From: DATIGJ01 sp035644155
GTDB taxonomy: Bacteria > Patescibacteriota > Microgenomatia > Levybacterales > UBA12049
Assembly (NCBI GenBank): GCA_035644155.1
Contig: DASQPC010000097.1
Coordinates: 1 to 18,220 of the forward strand
Direction: 5' to 3'
DNA: 18,220 nucleotides
The position numbers were made by a program, and so were the translations under genes. Below the pieces are notes generated by a model, which saw only the letters and a list, made by a program, of their open reading frames with translations, searched no databases and was not told where the DNA came from. This document shows positions 6,781-13,066 of this stretch, in pieces. Position 1 is the stretch's first letter. Each line of letters begins with the position of its first letter.

Positions 6781-7402
6781 TTTTCACTTCGTTAATAAAA
6801 TATCCAAAGATTGATCCTGCAATGAGTAAGGTCACTACAAGATGTCCAAGGGCATTTGTGGTGAGTGTCCCACTAAGGAAATCATAAATTGTTGCAATGA
6901 CATGGCCAAGCATAAGAAGAAAGGTGCCGATAAGCGTTAGATAAATAAGAATTTTGCGTGAACGAAGGTTTCTGACCATTGGTTGTTTGACCAACTGTTT
7001 TTTCAGGGTGATTGCTAAGATAAGAAAAATTGGATAGGAGACAATAAGAGATGAGACAAATCCTCGAAGGGGTGGCATCTGATCACTGAGCTGACTATAC
7101 TGATCTGTTTTTATATTTGGAATTGTTTTATCAACAAATGTATGAAAAATTGCGCCAATTGAGGTAGCAAGGACATAAAGCGATATGAAAAACAGAATGT
7201 AAAGAAAACCAACCCACATACCAACATGTGGAACTGGAGGAGGAGGTGGTGGCGGCATTGAGCCATCAAGAGGTTTTTGGGTAAGCGCTTCAACGACTTT
7301 ATCTTTGGGCCAGCCGGCTGCAATGAGTGCTGTCTTAATTTGTTCGTCTGCTATTTTTTGAGTGCGTGCGTTTTGGATATAGACTTCAAGGGATGTTGAC
7401 AT
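6761..7402 (-). CDS. DUF5671-type four-helix membrane protein
   Basis: This 213-aa protein starts with a UBA-like helical segment (about residues 6-42: IQNARTQKIADEQIKTALIA then GWPKDKVVEAL), followed by a PPPPPPP linker at about 51-57 and four hydrophobic helices (about 64-86, 113-132, 150-171, 183-203). This matches DUF5671 proteins, which are frequent in CPR genomes and of unknown function. An integral cytoplasmic-membrane location is predicted, with the short N-terminal helical domain probably cytosolic. The start is fixed by the promoter at 7408-7437. It is the first gene of a two-gene operon with the pseudopilin-like gene. Confidence 0.75.
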   Translation of the reverse strand: MSTSLEVYIQNARTQKIADEQIKTALIAAGWPKDKVVEALTQKPLDGSMPPPPPPPVPHVGMWVGFLYILFFISLYVLATSIGAIFHTFVDKTIPNIKTDQYSQLSDQMPPLRGFVSSLIVSYPIFLILAITLKKQLVKQPMVRNLRSRKILIYLTLIGTFLLMLGHVIATIYDFLSGTLTTNALGHLVVTLLIAGSIFGYFINEVKNDRKNS

Positions 7403-7407
7403 ACTTT

Positions 7408-7437
7408 AGTATAGTATGGATTTTAGACAGAATGCAA
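7408..7437 (-). promoter_or_regulatory. Promoter of the DUF5671 operon, leaderless layout
   Basis: On the minus strand, TTGCAT (7437-7432), an 18-nt spacer, and TATACT (7413-7408) stand 5 nt before the ATG at 7402. The TTGCAT -35 is the same hexamer seen before galT and the 144-aa HTH gene. Confidence 0.6.
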
Positions 7438-7452
7438 GAAGAATAAGAAAAT

Positions 7453-7668
7453 CTAAACTGTGCTTTTTTGTTGGATGCCAAGAAGCCAGAGAACAGCCTC
7501 TTTTTTGTAGCGTCGGTCGCCTCGTGAGTTGATGCGAATTGCAGGAAGTTTGCCTCTTTTGCCCCAGCGTTTGATAGTAAGCGGGGAGACGCGTAAAATT
7601 TCAGCAACTTCCCGAACGGTCAGAAGATCTGGAAGGGTATCGATAGAGAGTTGTTTTGGTGCTGCCAT
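7453..7668 (-). CDS. Small helix-turn-helix DNA-binding protein (excisionase/MerR type)
   Basis: This 71-aa protein is almost entirely one winged-HTH domain of the HTH_17/excisionase class. LLTVREVAEILRVSPLTIKR forms the helix-turn-helix at about residues 15-34, followed by a GKLPAIRIN wing and DRRYKKEAVLWLL. Such domains bind DNA as stand-alone regulators or excisionase-like proteins; no integrase is nearby, so a regulatory role is more likely. The gene follows rplL in the same orientation, beyond a putative terminator. No clear leaderless -10 is present; TATAGT at 7714-7709 and a TATATA-rich stretch at 7691-7699 are possible promoter elements. Confidence 0.75.
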   Translation of the reverse strand: MAAPKQLSIDTLPDLLTVREVAEILRVSPLTIKRWGKRGKLPAIRINSRGDRRYKKEAVLWLLGIQQKSTV

Positions 7669-7745
7669 AAAGAATCAAACAATGATTTAGTTATATATAA
7701 GGTAACAAACTATAACATCCTTGTCAAGGAGGAAAAGAGTAAAAT

Positions 7746-7810
7746 ACAAAAATACCTCCAAGATCTATCACACAAAATGTTTTATGTAATGGAAAAGGGA
7801 GGTATTTTGT
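7746..7810 (-). terminator. Putative terminator after rplL
   Basis: An 11-bp inverted repeat pairs 7749-7759 with 7798-7808 (AAAATACCTCC and its complement) around a 38-nt loop. On the minus strand it is followed by a T-rich tract (TATTTTTGTATTTT). It begins at the rplL stop codon. The large loop is atypical for an intrinsic terminator, though a short AAAA/TTTT helix lies within it. Confidence 0.45.
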
Positions 7811-8199
7811 TATTTGAGTTCAACAGTTGCGCCGGCTGCTGTAAGCTTTGCCTTGGCTTCTTCTGCTGTTTTCTTATTGACTTGTGCCATCACTTCTTTT
7901 GGTGCGCTATCTGCTAAATCTTTAGCTTCTTTAAGCCCCAGTGTTGGAACGAGTTCTCGAATTGCTTTAATAACAGCAATTTTTTGTGCTCCTGCACTTG
8001 CAAGAACAACATTAAAAACTGTTTGTTCTTCTGCTGGTGCTGCATCCGCTGATGCTCCACCTGCTGCTGGTGCTGCAACCATAGTAGCGGCTGCTGAAAC
8101 ACCAAACTTTTCTTCAAGAGCTTTAACCAACTCTGAAAGTTCGAGAACAGACATTTCTTCAATTGCGCTCATTAATTCATCTTTTGTTATTTTTGCCAT
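7810..8199 (-). CDS. rplL: Ribosomal protein L7/L12
   Basis: This 129-aa protein has the standard L7/L12 layout: an N-terminal dimerisation helix (ELMSAIEEMSVLELSELVKALEEK), an Ala/Pro-rich hinge (VAAPAAGGASADAAPAEE), and the C-terminal factor-binding domain with KIAVIKAIRELVPTLGLKEAKDLADSAP. It forms the ribosomal stalk with L10 and recruits translation GTPases. It is the second gene of the rplJL operon. Its SD (CACCTCCTTT on the plus strand, 8209-8218) overlaps the rplJ stop codon, giving 9 nt to the ATG. Length is normal. rpoB, the usual downstream neighbour, is absent; a putative terminator and an HTH gene follow instead. Confidence 0.95.
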   Translation of the reverse strand: MAKITKDELMSAIEEMSVLELSELVKALEEKFGVSAAATMVAAPAAGGASADAAPAEEQTVFNVVLASAGAQKIAVIKAIRELVPTLGLKEAKDLADSAPKEVMAQVNKKTAEEAKAKLTAAGATVELK

Positions 8200-8217
8200 A
8201 AATTAACTCACCTCCTT

Positions 8218-8763
8218 TTATACTTTTTTCTCTTTAATTGCAGTAAGTGTTAAAACAAATTTTTGTAAATTCCAGTTAAGTGCTCGGTGCAGTCCTGAAA
8301 TAGGAGCTTGCATTTGTCCCAAAAGTTGTGCTCGAAGAACAGGAAGGGGAGCAAGATTTGAAAGTTTGACGACGTCTTTATCTGAAATGATTTTGCCTTC
8401 AAGAATACCAAATTTGATGACTGGCAAAGTAAGTTCTTTAATGGTTTTGGTTAATTGCTTAAGAGGAGCAACGATATCATTATAGATAAAAAGTGTTGCT
8501 GTTGGCTTCGTGAATTGTTCTTTTTCGGAAGTCACATCAACTGTGCCATCAAGTGCCCGAAGAATCAGTGTGTTTTTCGCAGCAACAAATTCTGCTTCAT
8601 CTTTTTTGAGAGCTTTTTTTAAAGCTTCAAGCTGCAAATGGGTAAGTCCTTGATATTGGGTAAAGACCATACCTTTTGCTTTTTTGACTTTTTCGACAAG
8701 TTCTGAGACGATTTGTTCTTTCTTTTGTCGATTTTGACTGACTGCTGTATTATCTTTGTTCAT
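8218..8763 (-). CDS. rplJ: Ribosomal protein L10
   Basis: This 181-aa L10 anchors the L7/L12 stalk to 23S rRNA. Seen: the N-terminal Lys-rich region with QKKEQIVSELVEKVKKAKG, the conserved FTQYQGLTHLQLEALKKALK and AEFVAAKNTLILRAL segments, and a C-terminal helix (APISGLHRALNWNLQKFVLTLTAIKEKK) for L7/L12 binding. There is no usable SD at normal distance: the nearest GGAG is inside a terminator-like hairpin 16 nt upstream and a U-rich tract directly abuts the ATG. The gene is preceded by an L10 leader and promoter, so autoregulation by L10-L12 is expected. Confidence 0.95.
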   Translation of the reverse strand: MNKDNTAVSQNRQKKEQIVSELVEKVKKAKGMVFTQYQGLTHLQLEALKKALKKDEAEFVAAKNTLILRALDGTVDVTSEKEQFTKPTATLFIYNDIVAPLKQLTKTIKELTLPVIKFGILEGKIISDKDVVKLSNLAPLPVLRAQLLGQMQAPISGLHRALNWNLQKFVLTLTAIKEKKV

Positions 8764-8791
8764 AAAAATAAAAGAACACTCCTAAGGAGTG
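8764..8791 (-). terminator. Attenuator-type terminator hairpin abutting the rplJ start
   Basis: On the minus strand, CACTCC-TTA-GGAGTG (8791-8777) forms a 6-bp GC-rich hairpin followed by TTCTTTTATTTTT, and the next base is the A of the rplJ ATG. This is a textbook intrinsic terminator placed between the leader and the first codon. It also buries the only SD-like GGAG. Confidence 0.65.
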
Positions 8792-8876
8792 CTTCATGAA
8801 TCATTATTGTGCTAATGACTAATTGTGCTCCTCGGTGGGACTTAAGAAGTTTCCTTCAGCCACACTGTCTTAGGAT
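8764..8876 (-). ncRNA. L10 leader (autoregulatory 5' UTR of rplJL)
   Basis: The 113-nt leader contains TTAAGTCCCACCGAGGAG (about 8845-8828), which closely matches the conserved L10-binding core of Rfam-type L10 leaders (TTAAxTCCxGCCGAGG). It also has an upstream CCTAAGACAGTG strand and a GAAGGAAACTTC hairpin. In known systems L10(L12)4 binds this leader and represses the operon, by attenuation in Bacillus and translationally in E. coli. The hairpin plus U-tract at the 3' end supports attenuation here. Confidence 0.8.
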
Positions 8877-8882
8877 AAATAT

Positions 8883-8911
8883 ATTATAACAGGGAAGTAA
8901 TTTTTTGTAAA
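8883..8911 (-). promoter_or_regulatory. Promoter of the rplJL operon
   Basis: TTTACA (8911-8906), a 17-nt spacer, and a perfect TATAAT (8888-8883) on the minus strand. Transcription would begin near 8876, giving the L10 leader. Confidence 0.7.
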
Positions 8912-8928
8912 GAGAGCGAAGCTGGAGA

Positions 8929-9315
8929 TTATTTAGCTCTTTTAAGTGCTTCTAGTTGTAAGTTACCTGCTTCAATTCCTTTTGCTCCTGCTAAAACACC
9001 TCCTGCAGCCTGAGCTAAACCTACTTTCTGTTTTGCTCCGCTGAATCCAAGAGTAGCAGCCATATCCGTAAAAGGATCAGTTTGAGCCATAGATCTAATC
9101 TTTTCTAAACTGAGATGACCTGTTTTGCCTTGTGCTGCTTGTGCTGCTTCTAAATTTGCTACTCCCGCTAGTACATTTGTTGCACCTGCTGCTATTCCTT
9201 TTATTGCTTTACCTCTGTCTGTACCAAAAAATACATGAAAGCTATCAACTACACCAGGGTTCGCTGCCTTTTCAAGATCTCCTATTGTTTTAACTCTTGC
9301 GCTTTCAATTCCCAT
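8929..9315 (-). CDS. Gly/Ala-rich hypothetical protein
   Basis: This 128-aa protein belongs to no family I recognise. Its core has two similar Gly/Ala-rich helical segments (IAAGATNVLAGVANLEAAQA at about residues 40-59, and LAQAAGGVLAGAKGIEAGNL at about 99-118), suggesting an internal duplication and glycine-zipper-like helices. These could pack in a membrane or form an oligomer; no signal peptide is visible. A strong promoter of its own (TTGACA-17-TATACT) lies upstream, so it is not simply part of a ribosomal operon, although it sits between rplA and rplJ. The strong promoter suggests high expression. Confidence 0.6.
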   Translation of the reverse strand: MGIESARVKTIGDLEKAANPGVVDSFHVFFGTDRGKAIKGIAAGATNVLAGVANLEAAQAAQGKTGHLSLEKIRSMAQTDPFTDMAATLGFSGAKQKVGLAQAAGGVLAGAKGIEAGNLQLEALKRAK

Positions 9316-9326
9316 ATATGTAAAGT

Positions 9327-9355
9327 AGTATATCCTTAGATTATCTTGTTGTCAA
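9327..9355 (-). promoter_or_regulatory. Strong promoter of the 128-aa gene
   Basis: A perfect TTGACA (9355-9350), an ideal 17-nt spacer, and TATACT (9332-9327) on the minus strand, 11 nt before the ATG at 9315. The leader would be about 4-5 nt, with no SD. Confidence 0.7.
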
Positions 9356-9373
9356 GAGAAATTGTTGTAAACA

Positions 9374-10867
9374 TTACTGAATTGATGTTGTTTGATCTCT
9401 TTCATGTTTTTGTTTTCTGTAATTTTCGTAAAGGTAGAGGTATATGGCAGCAGTCCAACTAAAATGAGGTCTGCCATGACCTTTACCTGTTTGTGGATCA
9501 AAGTATTCCCAGAATCCTTGTTCTGAGATCATAGTAAGGGTACTGTCAATAAGATTGTTTTGTTTCGTCCTGCATCTCTCGCGAAGTTCTTGACTGATTG
9601 TCTCATCATTTGCGTAGCGCTCAAGGCCATTAATAGTAAACAAATTGGTGATCGGCCAAGAAGGTCCTCTCCAATAGCAGGTATTGTTAAAGACAGTATC
9701 ATTCAATGCCGTTGAGGGGATAGGGAAGCTACTCCCATATTGTTGTGGATCTTCTAATTTGTCTAAGAGATAAGGCAATTGTTCTTGTGTTACTGCTCCC
9801 GCGAGAAGCGGAGCAAAAGTGGCAATGGTATTAACGAGAAGCGGTTCATTTCTTTTTTTGCCAGTTTGAGGATCAAAAGAAACATCCTGATCACAATACT
9901 GCTTTCTCTCGTTATTCCAGGTTTTTGCTATTGCGTTTTTCGTTTGTTCCGCCCAGCCCTTGTACTTTTTAGCCTCTCTATATTGTCCTCGTCGCTCAAG
10001 CGTTTGGGCCAAGGATTCATTTGCCCTTGCCCATAAGCTATTAGTCAACATATCTTTTACTGCAAAGGGGCTTTCAGCGACAATTTTTTCGTAATCCCAA
10101 CCCCAGCTTTTAAATAAATCAACGAGAGAGAGTACTCGGTAATAATAATCTAATGATGGTCGATCTTCTTTTTTCCCAATACTATCATCAGTTCTCTGTT
10201 TATCAACCATATCATTGACGCGTTGAGGGATATTTTTTAACTCTGTTATTAAGAGTGGCTTATCGGTAGCCGGATTATTGTCACGACCTGTAGCCCATGG
10301 ATGTACTTCGATAATAAGACCACTATCATCTGGATCTCTAAATTTCTTAAGGCCATCATGGAATTTTATAACAGCAGGAAGTGCTTGCTCTATAAATGCT
10401 TCATGCGTGTTATCTTTTGGTGCATGGTGATCGATATAGTCAAGGCTTATAGCCAGAAGGGGAGGTTGGGTAATTCCTGAAGTTTCTATATTGCCTTTGT
10501 GGTATTTTTCAGTACCCCAATATGTCGGACCGGGGAAATATATTTTGTCGACATTTTGAGATTCATCTGGATTAAAAACGATATGAGGAATGAGTCCCGT
10601 ATCTGCATGTTGTCCGGAAATAAGCGAAAGTATTTCGTCATATGCTCGTTTGGGTGAAAGATGAATAAGCGCCATAGCATGGGTGGCACTATCCCAATTC
10701 CATTGGTGAACATAAAAGTCGTTTGAAGGGATTGTTACATCATATTTTTCGCCATTGCGATCGACTGTGCGTTTGTTAAGGGTAAGTATATGGTGAGCTC
10801 TTTCGGCAGTTTCAGCAAGTTCTTTTTCTTGACTGAAAGGATAAAGTATTTCTGCCCTCGATGACAT
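9374..10867 (-). CDS. GH63-like glycoside hydrolase ((alpha/alpha)6 barrel)
   Basis: This 497-aa protein resembles family GH63 (mannosylglycerate hydrolase / mannosyl-oligosaccharide glucosidase catalytic domain) and trehalase-like clan GH-G enzymes. Seen: QWNWDS (55-60), SGQHADTGLIPH (84-95), SGITQPP (130-136), HPWATGRDNNP with D196 as candidate general acid, NTCYWRGPSWPITN in the C-terminal third, and GFWEYFDPQTGKGHG (451-465) with E454 as candidate base. The FSWTAA ending of the domain is conserved. No signal peptide is present, so it probably acts on a cytosolic alpha-linked sugar such as glucosyl- or mannosylglycerate or a small oligosaccharide; the substrate cannot be read from sequence. 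It has its own extended -10 promoter, and it interrupts the usual rplA-rplJ order. Confidence 0.8.
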   Translation of the reverse strand: MSSRAEILYPFSQEKELAETAERAHHILTLNKRTVDRNGEKYDVTIPSNDFYVHQWNWDSATHAMALIHLSPKRAYDEILSLISGQHADTGLIPHIVFNPDESQNVDKIYFPGPTYWGTEKYHKGNIETSGITQPPLLAISLDYIDHHAPKDNTHEAFIEQALPAVIKFHDGLKKFRDPDDSGLIIEVHPWATGRDNNPATDKPLLITELKNIPQRVNDMVDKQRTDDSIGKKEDRPSLDYYYRVLSLVDLFKSWGWDYEKIVAESPFAVKDMLTNSLWARANESLAQTLERRGQYREAKKYKGWAEQTKNAIAKTWNNERKQYCDQDVSFDPQTGKKRNEPLLVNTIATFAPLLAGAVTQEQLPYLLDKLEDPQQYGSSFPIPSTALNDTVFNNTCYWRGPSWPITNLFTINGLERYANDETISQELRERCRTKQNNLIDSTLTMISEQGFWEYFDPQTGKGHGRPHFSWTAAIYLYLYENYRKQKHERDQTTSIQ

Positions 10868-10877
10868 ACTACAGATG

Positions 10878-10886
10878 AGTATAGCA
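10878..10886 (-). promoter_or_regulatory. Extended -10 promoter of the GH63-like gene
   Basis: TGC-TATACT on the minus strand matches the extended -10 pattern (TGn plus -10) and lies 10 nt before the ATG at 10867, in the 30-nt gap after rplA. No convincing -35 is visible. Confidence 0.5.
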
Positions 10887-10897
10887 CAAGAGTTTCT

Positions 10898-11752
10898 TTA
10901 GAGTGAGGAGATATCAAGCTTGAGGCCGGGGCTCATTGTGGATTTGAGAGTTACTGTTTGGATGTTTTTAGTTTGGATTGCGGCAATTGCTGTTTTGATA
11001 TTGTCAGCTAATTTTTTTTCACCAAAAGAAACTTTTCCAACTGTAAGGTGGAGGAGTGGGAATTTTGCTTCTGTCTTAAAGTTCATTTGGCCGCCTTCAA
11101 ACTTTTTGGCTGCATCAGTTGGCTTTGGTGTAACGGTGCCATTTTTTGGGTTTGGCATAAGGCCTCGTGGACCTAAGACTCTTGCAACTTTAGCAAGTTT
11201 TGGCATGGTATCAGGTGTTGCGATAAGAACGTCAAAATCAATTTGTCCTGCTTCAATTTTTTTGACCAGTTCTTCAACTGCTTTTGGATCTTCTCCTTGA
11301 TTTGCTATAACAACTCTGATTGTTTTTCCTGTTCCATGGGGGAGCGTGACATTGCCTGAAATGCCTTTTTCAACTGTATTGATGTGCAGTTCAACGGTTT
11401 CGTCAAATTTTGCCAATTTGAGTTCTGGAAGGATCGAAAGTGCGTCATTAAGGCTATATTTTTTATTTTTATCAATTTTTGCTGCAACAGTAAGATATGC
11501 TGAAGAATGTGTTTTCGCTTTGGTTTTATCAAATTTTGCTTTTTTCGTTGTCTTTTTTTCTTTTTGTTCAGATTTTGCTTCAACTGCGACTTCTTCTTTT
11601 ACAACATCGGCTGGTGCAACAGTTTCTTCAGCAGATTTTTTTGCGGCTGCTTCTTCTTTGGCCTTTTTTGCAACTGCTCGAGCTTCTGCTTTTTTCTGAT
11701 CTTTTTTCGATTGTTCCTCGTCTCCGAGTGTTTTGACACGTATTTTTCCCAT
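10898..11752 (-). CDS. rplA: Ribosomal protein L1 with N-terminal extension
   Basis: This 284-aa protein has a normal L1 core from about residue 82 (SSAYLTVAAKIDKNKKYSLNDA) to the end, including the diagnostic VARVLGPRGLMPNPKNGTVT and KFPLLHLTVGKVSF segments. L1 binds 23S rRNA at the E-site stalk. The first ~80 residues are an extra, highly charged Lys/Ala/Glu segment (KKAEARAVAKKAKEEAAAKK and onward) predicted to be helical or disordered; typical L1 is about 230 aa. The start is supported by a GAGGT SD at the end of rplK, and only 1 nt separates the rplK stop from this ATG, so translation is coupled. It is the last gene of secE-nusG-rplK-rplA. Confidence 0.93.
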   Translation of the reverse strand: MGKIRVKTLGDEEQSKKDQKKAEARAVAKKAKEEAAAKKSAEETVAPADVVKEEVAVEAKSEQKEKKTTKKAKFDKTKAKTHSSAYLTVAAKIDKNKKYSLNDALSILPELKLAKFDETVELHINTVEKGISGNVTLPHGTGKTIRVVIANQGEDPKAVEELVKKIEAGQIDFDVLIATPDTMPKLAKVARVLGPRGLMPNPKNGTVTPKPTDAAKKFEGGQMNFKTEAKFPLLHLTVGKVSFGEKKLADNIKTAIAAIQTKNIQTVTLKSTMSPGLKLDISSL

Positions 11753-11753
11753 A

Positions 11754-12176
11754 TTATTTTACCTCAATGCCCATACTTCGGGCTGTGCCGGCAACAATTC
11801 TTGCTGCCATTTCAACATCATCAGTATTCAAGTCTTCCAATTTATCTGTAGCAATTTTTTTGGCTTGATCCATTGTCAAAACGCCAATTTTTTCTTTTCC
11901 TGGTTTTTGGCTACCTTTTTCTTTGCTCATTGCTTTTTTGATCATCTCAGCAACTGGTGGTTTCTTGGTAATAAAAGTAAAGGTACGATCTTCAAAAACA
12001 GTAATCACGACTGGCAAGATATTGCCTTTTTGGTCGGCTGTTTTATCGTTGAAGGCTTTCACAAACTCCATAATTGGAAGTCCATGTTGACCAAGTGCGG
12101 GACCAACAGGTGGTGCAGGTGTTGCGCTTCCTGCTGGAATGTTAAGTTTTATTAATGTTTTTATTTTCTTAGCCAT
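11754..12176 (-). CDS. rplK: Ribosomal protein L11
   Basis: This 140-aa L11 of normal length binds the GTPase-associated region of 23S rRNA. Seen: the N-terminal IKLNIPAGSATPAPPVGPAL segment with its Pro-rich stretch, GLPIMEFVKAFND, TFEDRTF-like FEDRTFTFITKKPP, and the C-terminal RNA-binding region with DVEMAARIVAGTARSMGIEV. An AAAGGAAA SD precedes the ATG. It lies 14 nt after nusG and 1 nt before rplA. Confidence 0.95.
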   Translation of the reverse strand: MAKKIKTLIKLNIPAGSATPAPPVGPALGQHGLPIMEFVKAFNDKTADQKGNILPVVITVFEDRTFTFITKKPPVAEMIKKAMSKEKGSQKPGKEKIGVLTMDQAKKIATDKLEDLNTDDVEMAARIVAGTARSMGIEVK

Positions 12177-12190
12177 AGGTTTCCTTTATT

Positions 12191-12778
12191 TTAGATTTTC
12201 TTCACTTGAAGAAAATCGAGCTCAACTGGTGTTTCTCTTCCAAAAATACTGACCAAGACATGAATTTTGCCTCGTGCGTCATCAATTGAATCAATTGTGC
12301 CAAGAAAGTCGGTAAATGGACCATCAGTGATCTTAACAGCTTCTCCAATAGAAAAATTGGTTTGGAAAGTTGGTTGTGCTTGATCCATAAACTTTTGGAT
12401 TGCTTCAACTTCTTTTTCTGAAATTGGAGTTGGTTTGCTGCCAGCGCCAATAAAAGAGGTGACACCTTGGGTGCTTCGTACCAAAAACCATGTCTCATCA
12501 TCCAAAATCATTTTGACAAGAACATATCCTGGGAAGATTTTTTCTTTAACGGTTTCTTTTTTGCCTCCTGATACTTTAATGGTATCTCGGGTTGGGACAA
12601 CGATATCAAAAATGCGGTTGGCAAATCCCATTGCTTCCATGCGCTGTTTGAGAGATCTGGCAACTTTGTTCTCGTGTCCAGCGTAGGTATGAATGATGTA
12701 CCATTTGGCATCGGCTGATTGATCAGCTGTTTGTACTTCTTCGTTTTCTTTTGGTGTTAATTGATTTGTTTGATCCAT
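12191..12778 (-). CDS. nusG: Transcription termination/antitermination factor NusG
   Basis: This 195-aa NusG has an acidic, disordered N-terminal ~22 residues, then the NGN domain (WYIIHTYAGHENKVARSLKQ, then KIFPGYVLVKM and TQGVTSFIG) at about 26-125, and a C-terminal KOW domain (SIGEAVKITDGPFTDFLGTI) at about 143-195. It binds RNA polymerase and couples transcription to Rho or the ribosome. It sits in the classical position between secE and rplK. No strong SD is visible before the ATG; the 19-nt gap to secE suggests transcription as part of the operon. Confidence 0.95.
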   Translation of the reverse strand: MDQTNQLTPKENEEVQTADQSADAKWYIIHTYAGHENKVARSLKQRMEAMGFANRIFDIVVPTRDTIKVSGGKKETVKEKIFPGYVLVKMILDDETWFLVRSTQGVTSFIGAGSKPTPISEKEVEAIQKFMDQAQPTFQTNFSIGEAVKITDGPFTDFLGTIDSIDDARGKIHVLVSIFGRETPVELDFLQVKKI

Positions 12779-12797
12779 ATTTTTGAGATTTATTCTT

Positions 12798-12980
12798 TTA
12801 TTTTACTACCAATTCCGTTACTTTTGTAAAGATATAATCTAAGCCTCCAATATACAATCCGATAGCAACACTAATTGAGATAACAACCAACGTGAGTCTG
12901 ATGACTTGATTTCGTGTCGGCCAGACAACCTTTTTCAGCTCATCATAGGTTTCTCGTAAAAATGTTACCGGCGTTGTCAT
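12798..12980 (-). CDS. secE: Preprotein translocase subunit SecE
   Basis: This 60-aa single-span SecE shows the conserved amphipathic helix FLRETYDELKKVVWPTRNQV followed by a transmembrane helix (LTLVVISISVAIGLYIGGLDYIF). It clamps SecY in the protein-export channel. The open frame extends to an ATG at 13046, but that extension covers a good promoter (13031-13059) and a leader hairpin. The start at 12980 is therefore preferred; it gives the usual short bacterial SecE length. It is the first gene of secE-nusG-rplKA. Confidence 0.9.
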   Translation of the reverse strand: MTTPVTFLRETYDELKKVVWPTRNQVIRLTLVVISISVAIGLYIGGLDYIFTKVTELVVK

Positions 12981-13002
12981 TTGTTTAAGAGCAAATACAA
13001 AA

Positions 13003-13018
13003 CATCCCCTAAGGGAGT
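13003..13018 (-). other. Hairpin in the secE leader
   Basis: The leader of about 44 nt contains GACTCCC-TTA-GGGGATG followed by TTTTGTATTTG on the minus strand. The core helix is short (three C-G pairs plus a wobble), with the same loop and similar flanks as the rplJ attenuator hairpin. It may be a weak attenuator or a protein-binding site. Confidence 0.35.
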
Positions 13019-13030
13019 CAAGCATGAAGT

Positions 13031-13059
13031 ATTGTACCATATTCAATGCTTCTTGCCAA
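13031..13059 (-). promoter_or_regulatory. Promoter of the secE-nusG-rplKA operon
   Basis: TTGGCA (13059-13054), a 17-nt spacer, and TACAAT (13036-13031) on the minus strand, just past the glmS stop. The predicted start near 13024 gives a 44-nt leader before the secE ATG at 12980. Confidence 0.65.
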
Positions 13060-13066
13060 TAAGGTC

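Noticed and set aside
7814..8206. 130-codon open frame antisense to rplL
   Set aside because: It is a shadow of the Ala-rich rplL coding sequence, with no promoter or SD of its own.
11346..11851. Plus-strand open frames over rplA and rplK
   Set aside because: They are Phe/Leu/Ser-rich shadows of the Lys/Ala-rich rplA extension and rplK.
12981..13046. 22-residue N-terminal extension of SecE
   Set aside because: It overlaps the -10 box and leader hairpin of the operon and has no family support; the start at 12980 gives a normal SecE.
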